From the NCBI GenBank assembly GCA_963693005.1, contig OY843726.1, positions 558,001 through 622,000 of the forward strand: 64,000 nt of DNA. Direction: 5' to 3'. The DNA is from Bodonicaedibacter sp963693005. GTDB lineage: Bacteria; Pseudomonadota; Alphaproteobacteria; UBA6184. Shown here in pieces: positions 1 to 7,354 of the stretch. Within the stretch, counting starts at the first letter, position 1. Every line of letters starts with the position of its first letter. A program made the translations under genes and the position numbers. Below the pieces are notes generated by a model. The model was not told the origin of the DNA, did not search any database, and saw nothing but the letters and a program-made list of their open reading frames with translations.

Positions 1-46
1 TTTCTTATGCCAAAAAATTCTTGTATTTTTAATTTAAACAACTTGG

Positions 47-1174
47 TCATACAACAAGCAATACTCCGTTTTGAGATTTCCAATGCAAATGCACCTGATC
101 ATTCCAGGTAATCGTCTGCTCAGCCCCCCTTAGCAAATTAGGGACCATTACTTGAACTACTTTTTTTGAAGAAAGCTCAATATAATACATTGACACATCT
201 CCCCAGTACGCAATTTCTACAACCGTACCCACAAGAGTATTATGCTTTGCTTTAAATGGCTTTTTAGAAATCTCTATCTTTTCTGGACGAACTGATAAAT
301 ATACATTTGAATCAACCGCTGCACTTGAGGCCGGGGAAACTTGGAGATCACACTCATTCTCTTCGTCCCGAATAATGGAATGGTTCTGACTATTTTTTAA
401 AAGGGCCCCCTCAAAAACATTTGCATTCCCAATGAACGTTGCCACATATTGAGAGTTCGGGTGTTCGTAAATTTCTTTAGGCTGCCCCACCTGAAGAATT
501 TGTCCTGCTCGCATTATACCTAACCGCGTAGACATTGTCATAGCTTCTTCTTGATCATGCGTAACCATGACAAACGTAATACCCACTTTTTCTTGAATGT
601 TTACCAACTGGAACTGCGTACGCTCTCTCAATCGCTTATCAAGTGCAGCCATTGGTTCATCTAATAATAACACCTCTGGCTGCTTTGCCAAACAGCGCGC
701 AAGCGCAACACGTTGACGCTGCCCTCCGGAAAGTTGATCAGGGTTGCGATGCCGAAAATCAATCATATCTACTAACTCTAGATAATGCTCGACTCGATTT
801 TGGCATTCCTTTTTTGAAAGCTTCTCTTGTTTTAGACCAAACATAACATTGTTTTCTACATTCATATGCGGGAACAATGCATATGATTGAAACATCATAT
901 TTATGGGCCGCTTATATGGAGGCAGCGTCGTAATATCAACCCCATTAATCAAAATCCTTCCACTTGAAGGAGCTTCAAAACCCCCGAGAATTCTCAGCAG
1001 CGTTGTTTTACCGCATCCCGACCCCCCCAGAAGGGAAAAAAACTCACCTTTGTAAATATCTAAATCTTGCTTGCGGAGAGCTGGGAAATTTCCAAACCAT
1101 TTAGAGACCCCCTGAATCTGAATTTGTGGCGTCTCATCAAAAACCTGCCATGGCTCTAAATTCTGAACTGTCAT
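47..1174 (-). CDS. potA: Polyamine (spermidine/putrescine) ABC transporter ATP-binding protein
   Basis: The 375-residue ATPase energises polyamine import through a PotABCD-type transporter at the inner membrane. It has Walker A GGSGCGKTT at about 50-58, the Q-loop at Q96, signature LSGGQ at 148-152, Walker B LLLDEP at 169-174 and the H-loop at H206, followed by a C-terminal TOBE-like regulatory domain from about 290. I chose the ATG at 1174 because GGAAGG lies 10 bases upstream (1185-1190); a TTG eight codons earlier overlaps this site and is unlikely. It follows potD in a serC-potD-potA run. The permease genes potB and potC are not seen and would be expected beyond the left edge. The substrate is inferred from the adjacent PotD-like gene. 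Confidence 0.93.
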   Translation of the reverse strand: MTVQNLEPWQVFDETPQIQIQGVSKWFGNFPALRKQDLDIYKGEFFSLLGGSGCGKTTLLRILGGFEAPSSGRILINGVDITTLPPYKRPINMMFQSYALFPHMNVENNVMFGLKQEKLSKKECQNRVEHYLELVDMIDFRHRNPDQLSGGQRQRVALARCLAKQPEVLLLDEPMAALDKRLRERTQFQLVNIQEKVGITFVMVTHDQEEAMTMSTRLGIMRAGQILQVGQPKEIYEHPNSQYVATFIGNANVFEGALLKNSQNHSIIRDEENECDLQVSPASSAAVDSNVYLSVRPEKIEISKKPFKAKHNTLVGTVVEIAYWGDVSMYYIELSSKKVVQVMVPNLLRGAEQTITWNDQVHLHWKSQNGVLLVV

Positions 1175-1217
1175 TTCTCTAGTACCTTCCTTCAACAAAA
1201 TCGGAAATTGTTTTCGC

Positions 1218-2327
1218 TTAATACCCTACAAGAATTCTAAAAAAATATCGATTGATTGTTCTTTCTATTTTTGAGTTTGATCGTCGATCTAAAACTAAAC
1301 GCTCTTGAGTCTCTTGAGTTGGATATAAAACTTCGTCTGACGTAATTCCTCTGCTGATATATGCTTTTGAGGCCTGGCTAGTATTTGCAAACCTCACTAC
1401 ATTAGTAACTAATGCCATATTCTCTGGCTTTAGCAAAAAGTTAATCAACTTGTGTGCACCATTAGCATTCGGAGCATTATGTGGGATAGCCAAAGAGTCC
1501 ACCCATTTTAAAGCTCCTTCTCTTGGAACTACATATCTAATATTACGACCTTGTAACTTTGCCAAATCTCTAGCCTTTGCTGCATCACCATTCCAAATAA
1601 ACGAGGATATCACCTCTCCTGAGGCAAGGGCTTGAACTGCAGAATCAGAAGACAAAAATGCCGTCCAATACGGCCGAGCCTCTTTTCCAAACTGCGCAAG
1701 AAGATGAAGATTATTTGAAGTCAAACAAGCCAAATTCACATCTTTCCAAAAGCCCAACGCAACAAACATTTCGTTTGCACTAGAGGTCATGGCCAAGCCA
1801 AAACTTCTAATAAAGGTTAATTTCTGGGGATCAAAAAGGTATCCCCAAGAGTTAATCTTCTCTCCAAAAAATATTTTATCAAAAACATCTTTGTCATACG
1901 CAAAACCACTGCTTCCCCAAAGATAGGGAATTGCAAAAAGCTGTTTTTCCACTTCAAAACTAACGACTAAACCTTTATCAAGGTATTTTAAATTCGGCAA
2001 CTTCGTTCGATCCAATGGCTGAAACAAACCTAGATTAATGTGTCGAAAAACATATGGAGTTGACGGATAAACTAGATCATATTCTGATTTTCCCGTAAGA
2101 AGCTTTGCTTCCAGGGCTTCATCCGAGTTTATATAATCTATATGCAGTTTAACTCCAGTCTCTTCCTCAAATTTTTGCTGTAAAGCCTCTGGAATAAAAT
2201 CTAACCACGTATACACTGTCAAGGTTTTTCTAGAGACTACATCCGTTTCATCTCTCTGAAAAAAAGACACGTACAGCAAAAAGACAAAAACCCCTATTGC
2301 CCCCCCCCACGCTAACCTTACCCTCAT
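1218..2327 (-). CDS. potD: PotD-like extracellular polyamine-binding protein
   Basis: A 369-residue periplasmic binding protein of the PotD/PotF family, which captures spermidine or putrescine for the permease. Residues about 7-24 form one hydrophobic segment (signal peptide or membrane anchor) with no lipobox cysteine. The mature part opens with the family's characteristic TVYTWLDFIPEALQQKFEEE and continues with a YDLVYPS segment. Its ATG overlaps the serC stop as ATGA (2324-2327), so translation is probably coupled, and potA follows after about 43 bases. Which polyamine it prefers cannot be read from the sequence. Confidence 0.88.
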   Translation of the reverse strand: MRVRLAWGGAIGVFVFLLYVSFFQRDETDVVSRKTLTVYTWLDFIPEALQQKFEEETGVKLHIDYINSDEALEAKLLTGKSEYDLVYPSTPYVFRHINLGLFQPLDRTKLPNLKYLDKGLVVSFEVEKQLFAIPYLWGSSGFAYDKDVFDKIFFGEKINSWGYLFDPQKLTFIRSFGLAMTSSANEMFVALGFWKDVNLACLTSNNLHLLAQFGKEARPYWTAFLSSDSAVQALASGEVISSFIWNGDAAKARDLAKLQGRNIRYVVPREGALKWVDSLAIPHNAPNANGAHKLINFLLKPENMALVTNVVRFANTSQASKAYISRGITSDEVLYPTQETQERLVLDRRSNSKIERTINRYFFRILVGY

Positions 2328-3460
2328 TGCAGAGCCTCATCGTAAGCCCAATCAAACCACTGAGTAAGAAGCTTCAGGTCTTCTGCCTCAATAGTCGGCC
2401 CTGTCCAAACTCGTAACATTGGGGGCAAAGAAGAAAAACCCTTAATATCATAGGCTACATCAAGTTTAGCAAGTTTAATTGCTATGTTATCGTGCTCTTC
2501 ACGTGTCAAAGGCCGCCCGTCTTTTAAAAATTGAAAACAAGAAACAGACGGCGATCTATGAAGAGGGCTCTCAACAAAAAACCTAACTCCTTTAGTATTC
2601 TCAATCCACCTCTCTAAAATAGAGAAGTTTTCAATAGTTCTATTAAATAAGAAATTCGCTCCACCTGACTCGGCCCAATCCAAAGTTAATGCATAGTCTG
2701 ACAAGCACATTAATGACGGGGTATTAATAGTTACCCCCTCAAACAACTCTCTTCGTATAGCCCCATTTGATTTTAAATTGAATATATAAGGAACGGGCCA
2801 CTTCGGGGTATATAACTCTAGAAACTCCAGTGCCCTATCATTAACCACTAACATCCCACAACCGCCCTCACCACCAATTCCTTTCTGCAAAGAAAAACAA
2901 GTGATATCTAATTTCTCCCAGGGAAGAGGAGTGCAAAAAGCTGAAGAAGTGGCATCACATAAAATTAACCCTTTATGATCCGAGGCCAACCAATCCATGT
3001 TGCCTATCGTTGTGCCAGTAGAAGTTCCATTCCAAACAAACAACACATCCTCTTCACTTTGAATAGTTTTTGTATTATGAGTTTGGCCTAGCGCAGAAAC
3101 ATGAGAAAGAACCTCTATGCCTAAACTCCGAGCATCTTGAGCCCAACGCTCACTAAACACATCGTTTTGAATAATGCCTAAAGGGCGACTTCCTAAAAAA
3201 TTTAACATTGCTATCGTAATTGCGCCCGTTGCAGACGCAGGCGTTAACACAATATGGTGTGTATTAGGGATATTCAAAATACGACGAGTTCTTTCCAAAA
3301 TCGAATTAACAAAAGCCACCCCCTCAATCGATCTATGCGAACGACTAATATAGTCAGCACTAATATTAGAGAGACGCCAACCTTGGTACTTAGCACTTGG
3401 TCCCGAACAAAAGTTTGGATTAGTAGTTTTTTTTAATGGTTTCTCTTTCAAAAAACTCAC
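2324..3460 (-). CDS. serC: Phosphoserine aminotransferase (alphaproteobacterial type)
   Basis: This PLP enzyme converts 3-phosphohydroxypyruvate plus glutamate to phosphoserine for serine synthesis and also serves pyridoxal phosphate synthesis. The 378-residue protein starts its core with PNFCSGPSAKY and has the PLP lysine K193 in SLQKGIGGEGG and the ring-binding D169. The length and N-terminal motif match the alphaproteobacterial/Methanosarcina-like SerC class. The start is uncertain: the first in-frame codon is GTG at 3460, only one or two bases after a GAGGGA box, whereas a TTG at 3451 lies about 7 bases after that box and may be the true start. It heads the serC-potD-potA run, although serC has no known functional tie to polyamine uptake. 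serA is not nearby. Confidence 0.9.
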   Translation of the reverse strand: MSFLKEKPLKKTTNPNFCSGPSAKYQGWRLSNISADYISRSHRSIEGVAFVNSILERTRRILNIPNTHHIVLTPASATGAITIAMLNFLGSRPLGIIQNDVFSERWAQDARSLGIEVLSHVSALGQTHNTKTIQSEEDVLFVWNGTSTGTTIGNMDWLASDHKGLILCDATSSAFCTPLPWEKLDITCFSLQKGIGGEGGCGMLVVNDRALEFLELYTPKWPVPYIFNLKSNGAIRRELFEGVTINTPSLMCLSDYALTLDWAESGGANFLFNRTIENFSILERWIENTKGVRFFVESPLHRSPSVSCFQFLKDGRPLTREEHDNIAIKLAKLDVAYDIKGFSSLPPMLRVWTGPTIEAEDLKLLTQWFDWAYDEALQ

Positions 3461-3487
3461 TCCCTCTTTAGGCGCTTCTATTAACAG

Positions 3488-3519
3488 AAAAAAGGGAAAG
3501 TGAAAACTTCCCCCTTTTT
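3488..3519 (-). terminator. Rho-independent terminator after rpmE
   Basis: Read on the minus strand just after rpmE, an interrupted stem (AAAAAGGGGGAAG against CTTTCCCTTTTTT, with mismatches) and a loop of about six bases lead into a T-run. It separates rpmE from the serC operon. Confidence 0.6.
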
Positions 3520-3537
3520 CTCTGAAAAAATTAAAAA

Positions 3538-3762
3538 TTAAGACAATTTAAAGGCATCAAAGCGCTTTTTAAACCTACCTAATTGACCATCCATATCGAG
3601 CAATTTAACGCCACCACCTGTCCACGCAGGGTGAGAAAGAGGGTCTACATCTAAACTCATCTGATCTCCAGCCTTGCCCCAAGTAGATTTGGTTTCAAAC
3701 TTAGTTCCATCAGTCATAACAACGGTAATATTGTGGTAATCTGGGTGTCCTTGTTTTTTCAT
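3538..3762 (-). CDS. rpmE: 50S ribosomal protein L31
   Basis: A 74-residue ribosomal large-subunit protein. The opening GHPDYHNITVVMTDGTKF and the STWGKAGDQMSLDVDPLSHP segment are typical of alphaproteobacterial L31. It has no cysteines, so this is the zinc-free form, and no second L31 gene is visible in the window. AGGAG lies about 10 bases upstream of the ATG. It is a single gene with its own terminator, divergent from rsmG. Confidence 0.95.
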   Translation of the reverse strand: MKKQGHPDYHNITVVMTDGTKFETKSTWGKAGDQMSLDVDPLSHPAWTGGGVKLLDMDGQLGRFKKRFDAFKLS

Positions 3763-3811
3763 CGAGTATTTTCTCCTAAAAATTTTATAGTCATAATATC
3801 AGCAGATCCAC

Positions 3812-3841
3812 TTGACAACAAGCTTATTTTTCAACTACTTT
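3812..3841 (+). promoter_or_regulatory. Probable sigma-70 promoter for rsmG-parAB
   Basis: TTGACA (3812-3817), an 18-base spacer, then TACTTT (3836-3841), ending about 23 bases before the rsmG start. The match is to the general housekeeping consensus only. Confidence 0.4.
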
Positions 3842-3864
3842 AATTTCTAAAATCAACAAACTTA

Positions 3865-4431
3865 ATGCGCATGATCAAACTTAACATTGAAAACAAACTC
3901 ACTATATATAAAAATTTATTATTAAAATGGGCCCCAAAATTAAACCTTGTAGCAGACAGCACTTTGGGGGTTATCGAGCAACGACATTTTGAGGACTCCT
4001 CTCAGTTACTCCCTTTCGTAAAACCATCAGACAAGATCATAGATGTGGGGTCTGGGGCTGGATTTCCTGGTGCTATCTTAGCCATTTATGGGCATGACGT
4101 CACCCTCCTGGAATCTGATCAAAAAAAATGCGTTTTTCTAGAAAATGTTTCACGTGAAACACACACCAACATCGATATTGTTTGTTCTCGCATAGAGGAG
4201 TATTTTCCCAAACACCCTATCAACATCATTACAGCCAGGGGACTTGCCCCACTTGAGAGACTAGTCGACCTCACCTCCCACCTCGCAAGTCCCGGAAAAA
4301 CGAGAGGCCTCTTCCTTAGTGGAGCCTCCAAAGCATCTCAGATTGCACCGCACAGCCTGCTTCATCGACTAAAGCGCACTATAAAAAGCAAAACCAATAA
4401 ACATTCAATGGTCTTAGAATATCAATATTAA
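3865..4431 (+). CDS. rsmG: 16S rRNA (guanine-N7) methyltransferase RsmG (GidB)
   Basis: RsmG methylates G527 of 16S rRNA using S-adenosylmethionine. The 188-residue protein has the SAM-binding motif KIIDVGSGAGFPG at 57-69, and the following LESDQKKCVFLENVSRET is typical of the family. It lies directly upstream of parA and parB, the usual order near the bacterial origin, but its common partner mnmG is absent; rpmE sits divergently upstream instead. The start may be either ATG 3865 or ATG 3871, and neither has a strong ribosome-binding site. A parS site lies inside the gene over the VSRET codons. Confidence 0.93.
   Translation: MRMIKLNIENKLTIYKNLLLKWAPKLNLVADSTLGVIEQRHFEDSSQLLPFVKPSDKIIDVGSGAGFPGAILAIYGHDVTLLESDQKKCVFLENVSRETHTNIDIVCSRIEEYFPKHPINIITARGLAPLERLVDLTSHLASPGKTRGLFLSGASKASQIAPHSLLHRLKRTIKSKTNKHSMVLEYQY
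4146..4161. promoter_or_regulatory. parS centromere site 1 (inside rsmG)
   Basis: A perfect 16-bp palindrome TGTTTCACGTGAAACA, identical to the universal parS consensus bound by ParB. It lies within the rsmG coding sequence. Confidence 0.97.
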
Positions 4432-4447
4432 TGTTTCACGTGAAACA
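4432..4447. promoter_or_regulatory. parS centromere site 2 (rsmG-parA gap)
   Basis: A second perfect TGTTTCACGTGAAACA, overlapping the last base of the rsmG stop by position and ending about 55 bases before parA. Its placement could also let ParB influence parAB transcription. Confidence 0.97.
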
Positions 4448-4501
4448 TATTTTTGCTATAGTAGAAATATAAGACAACTAGCAAAAAGTTATTTATTAAA
4501 A

Positions 4502-5290
4502 ATGACAAAAGTAATTACTATCGCGAACCAAAAAGGCGGGGTTGGAAAAACAACAACCGCAGTTAATTTAGCAACCGCACTATGCACAATTCCAAAAAGA
4601 GTTTTATTAATTGACTTAGACCCACAAGGAAATGCTTCCACAGGGTTTGGAATTCGAGCCGCTAATAGAAAACTTAGCAGCTATTCTATTTTTTCTCGGG
4701 AAAGCAACCCGAGAGATGCGGTTCAACCTACACAGGTTCCAGGGCTACACATTATTCCCTCAAACTCTGACTTATCCGCTCTGTCAGTAGATATTGCCGC
4801 ACTTCCAAACCGAGAACACCTCTTAAAACAAGTTATTCAGAATGAGTTTTCTGCCTTTGATTATGTATTTATAGACACGCCCCCAACATTAGGCCTACTT
4901 ACGTTAAATGCACTAGTTGCCAGTCAAGGGGTTCTAATTCCAACACAATGTGAGTTTTATGCAATGGAGGGGCTGGCACAATTAGTGAAGACCATCCAAC
5001 GAATTCATCAGAACTTTAACAACAAACTATCCATACAAGGGGTCGTCTTAACCATGTTTGACCGGAGGAGCAACCTTAGCCTCCATGTTGAACAAGAAGT
5101 ACGAGAACACTTTGAAAAACTAGTCTACAAAACTGTCGTACCAAGAAATGTTAAAGTGTCTGAAGCCCCCTCATTTGGTAAACCCGTCCTTCTGTATAAC
5201 TTCAAATGCCCAGGCTCACAATCATACATTAACCTAGCAAAAGAGTTTTTAGAGCGTGAAACTTTAAGTGAAGGAGAAAAAAATGGATAA
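4502..5290 (+). CDS. parA: Chromosome partitioning ATPase ParA
   Basis: ParA is the Walker-type ATPase that moves ParB-parS complexes over the nucleoid during chromosome segregation. The 262-residue protein has the deviant Walker A KGGVGKTT at 11-18, LIDLDPQGN at 38-46 and FIDTPPTLG as the Walker B region. It overlaps parB by 8 bases and lies next to two parS sites, which supports the chromosomal ParA identity over a MinD or plasmid relative. Confidence 0.96.
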   Translation: MTKVITIANQKGGVGKTTTAVNLATALCTIPKRVLLIDLDPQGNASTGFGIRAANRKLSSYSIFSRESNPRDAVQPTQVPGLHIIPSNSDLSALSVDIAALPNREHLLKQVIQNEFSAFDYVFIDTPPTLGLLTLNALVASQGVLIPTQCEFYAMEGLAQLVKTIQRIHQNFNNKLSIQGVVLTMFDRRSNLSLHVEQEVREHFEKLVYKTVVPRNVKVSEAPSFGKPVLLYNFKCPGSQSYINLAKEFLERETLSEGEKNG

Positions 5291-6182
5291 AAAAAGATCA
5301 ACACTAGGCATGGGGCTCTCCTCTCTACTCGGACCTGAAGTAAAAGAGAACTCAGAATCAAATAGCCCAGATATATTTCAGATAAATGTGGATCAAGTAA
5401 CTCCTTGTCCTTTTCAACCTCGCAAATACTTTGCAGAGTCAGAACTCAACGAGCTAGCTGACTCTATTCGCAAGAATGGAGTTTTACAACCTATTATCGT
5501 TCGTCAGATAGATCCGCAAGCCTACGAAATTATTGCGGGTGAACGTCGATGGCGCGCCTGCAAAAAAGCTGGGTTGCGATTTATTCCCGTAATCGTTAAA
5601 GAGGCATCAGACAAAGAAGTTCTTCATTACGCTATTATTGAAAACATTCAACGTGAAAACTTAACTCCAATTGAAGAGGCGCTTTCATATGAGCAATTGC
5701 GATCAGAGTATAATTATACCCATGATGAACTCGCTAATGTTCTGGGAAAAAGTCGTAGCTACGTATCAAATATATTACGTCTTAATTCACTGGATTCGTC
5801 AGTCAAAAGCGCTGTCCAGTCCGGAGAAATTTCAGCCGGCCATGCTCGGGCATTGCTGGGTGTCGCCCCCTCACTACAAATACATCTGATTGAAGATATA
5901 GTAAAGAATACCCTGAGCGTGAGAGACTTAGAAAGAAAAATCCGAAAACTTAAATCTAATACTCAAATCTCTAGTGGGGAACAAAAAAAGACCCCCCCTC
6001 CAACTAAAGATAATATGCTTTATGATGATGCCGACACTAAAGCTATTGAAAACCATCTGTCAGAAGTTTTAAACAGCTCTGTCACCATTAACTTGGAGGG
6101 AAACCCCACCCTAACCATAGAGTGTAATAGCTTTGAAATATTAGACCTATGCGTGGAAAAGCTCTCTGTTATTGAAAGTTAA
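5283..6182 (+). CDS. parB: Chromosome partitioning protein ParB
   Basis: ParB binds parS, spreads as a CTP-dependent clamp and partners ParA. The 299-residue protein has the CTP-binding GERR box at 87-90, ENIQRENL at 120-127 and a helix-turn-helix at about 147-167 (THDELANVLGKSRSYVSNIL). I chose the ATG at 5283, preceded by AAGGAG at 5 to 7 bases; a GTG five codons earlier is less likely. The start overlaps the parA stop by 8 bases. The stop shares TTAA (6179-6182) with the stop of the convergent tamB reading frame. Confidence 0.96.
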   Translation: MDKKRSTLGMGLSSLLGPEVKENSESNSPDIFQINVDQVTPCPFQPRKYFAESELNELADSIRKNGVLQPIIVRQIDPQAYEIIAGERRWRACKKAGLRFIPVIVKEASDKEVLHYAIIENIQRENLTPIEEALSYEQLRSEYNYTHDELANVLGKSRSYVSNILRLNSLDSSVKSAVQSGEISAGHARALLGVAPSLQIHLIEDIVKNTLSVRDLERKIRKLKSNTQISSGEQKKTPPPTKDNMLYDDADTKAIENHLSEVLNSSVTINLEGNPTLTIECNSFEILDLCVEKLSVIES

Positions 6183-7354
6183 AAATCAACTCCCCACTCT
6201 GTGACTAAACCAAGACGATCTCTTTTGTTCTGTAAGCGCGAACTAGGCAGATAGGTAAGCTCTGTTTTAATATTAGAGGTGGGTTTAATACCTAGAGCAA
6301 AAACAAATGGATTGCTATCAACGGCATCGTCGCTATAACTATAGTCTAGACGTAAGTATGCAGGCCCCATTAAAGCTTGCTGCAAAGAAACTAGCTCCCG
6401 ATACTCATGAGTAATAGGATCCGTACTATGGTAAAAACCTATGTTAAAAACAGAGCCCAATCCGCTATTCGCTACAAAATAATTCAAAGCCTGTAAGGAT
6501 TGGTTGGTAGCCGATTTACTATTAAAAAAGAGCCTCTGTAGAATTTCTTGCTCTGTTAAATTATTGTCAGACGTAATCCGTTTTGAAAGTAGGGAGGTAT
6601 CGCCATCAAGGATTATTTTAACCCTCATATCAGAAGTTTCTAAATTAGATTCAATGTATAATTTAGGATCTAAATCGCCATCAAAAATAATGTTGCCTTT
6701 ATCTACATTAAAAATCTTGTCTAACACTCTTAAAGTGCCTTTTTCCAGAAAAAACTCGCCATTATACTGAGGAGAAGAAGAAGTGCCAGATATTTTCAGA
6801 ATCCCAGTCCAAAATGAATCCAAACCTTGCCCTAATATACTAAACGGTTCCTCGAGTTGTACGTGAATATCATAGGTTACGACACTATAATCTAAATTAT
6901 TATCATCTGCAGATTGATACTTTTTTTGATGTTTGTGTTTTTCATGCACTAAAAGATTGGGCCTATCATCATCCGTATCTCCAATATATTTCTGAAGATA
7001 TGTAATTTTTGCGTTTGCCCCTACAAACAAATCAAGCACAGACCCCTCTGCAGATAATATTCCAGAAGCTTGAGCCATTAGCCCACTTCTGCGAGTGCGC
7101 GGAAGATTAATGATACTTGCATCAGTAAAGCGAACCCGAGACTTAATTGTTGGGATTAAATCCTCTCCAAGCCTGAGAGTTGTATACTCAACCACTCCAC
7201 CGCCATTATTGGCATCTTGGAAAGGTACCGGTTTAGCCAATGATAAGAGTCCATCCTTAGACTGAAAATGGGCATTAATGCCACTAAAATGTATTCCAAC
7301 ATTCTGGCGAAAGTACTCGCCTTCATCAATTCTAACCTCTCCCTTAACTTCTTG
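6179..7354 (-). CDS. tamB: TamB C-terminal part, frameshifted from the upstream part
   Basis: This frame carries the conserved C-terminal TamB (DUF490) domain of about 390 residues, ending in phenylalanine as outer-membrane-targeted TamB proteins often do. The homologous reading resumes near 7351 with EVKGEVRIDEGEYF, a typical TamB motif, and stays open to the stop at 6179. There is a stop at 7355-7357 in this frame, and the first possible start is a TTG at 7240 inside the conserved domain, so this is not an independent gene. One missing base near 7345-7354 would join it to the upstream frame. It could be a real mutation or a sequencing error. Confidence 0.82.
   Translation of the reverse strand, partial: QEVKGEVRIDEGEYFRQNVGIHFSGINAHFQSKDGLLSLAKPVPFQDANNGGGVVEYTTLRLGEDLIPTIKSRVRFTDASIINLPRTRRSGLMAQASGILSAEGSVLDLFVGANAKITYLQKYIGDTDDDRPNLLVHEKHKHQKKYQSADDNNLDYSVVTYDIHVQLEEPFSILGQGLDSFWTGILKISGTSSSPQYNGEFFLEKGTLRVLDKIFNVDKGNIIFDGDLDPKLYIESNLETSDMRVKIILDGDTSLLSKRITSDNNLTEQEILQRLFFNSKSATNQSLQALNYFVANSGLGSVFNIGFYHSTDPITHEYRELVSLQQALMGPAYLRLDYSYSDDAVDSNPFVFALGIKPTSNIKTELTYLPSSRLQNKRDRLGLVTEWGVDF

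Noticed and set aside
7156..7240. TTG-initiated second tamB gene
   Set aside because: The start codon lies inside the conserved domain and homology extends upstream in the same frame.
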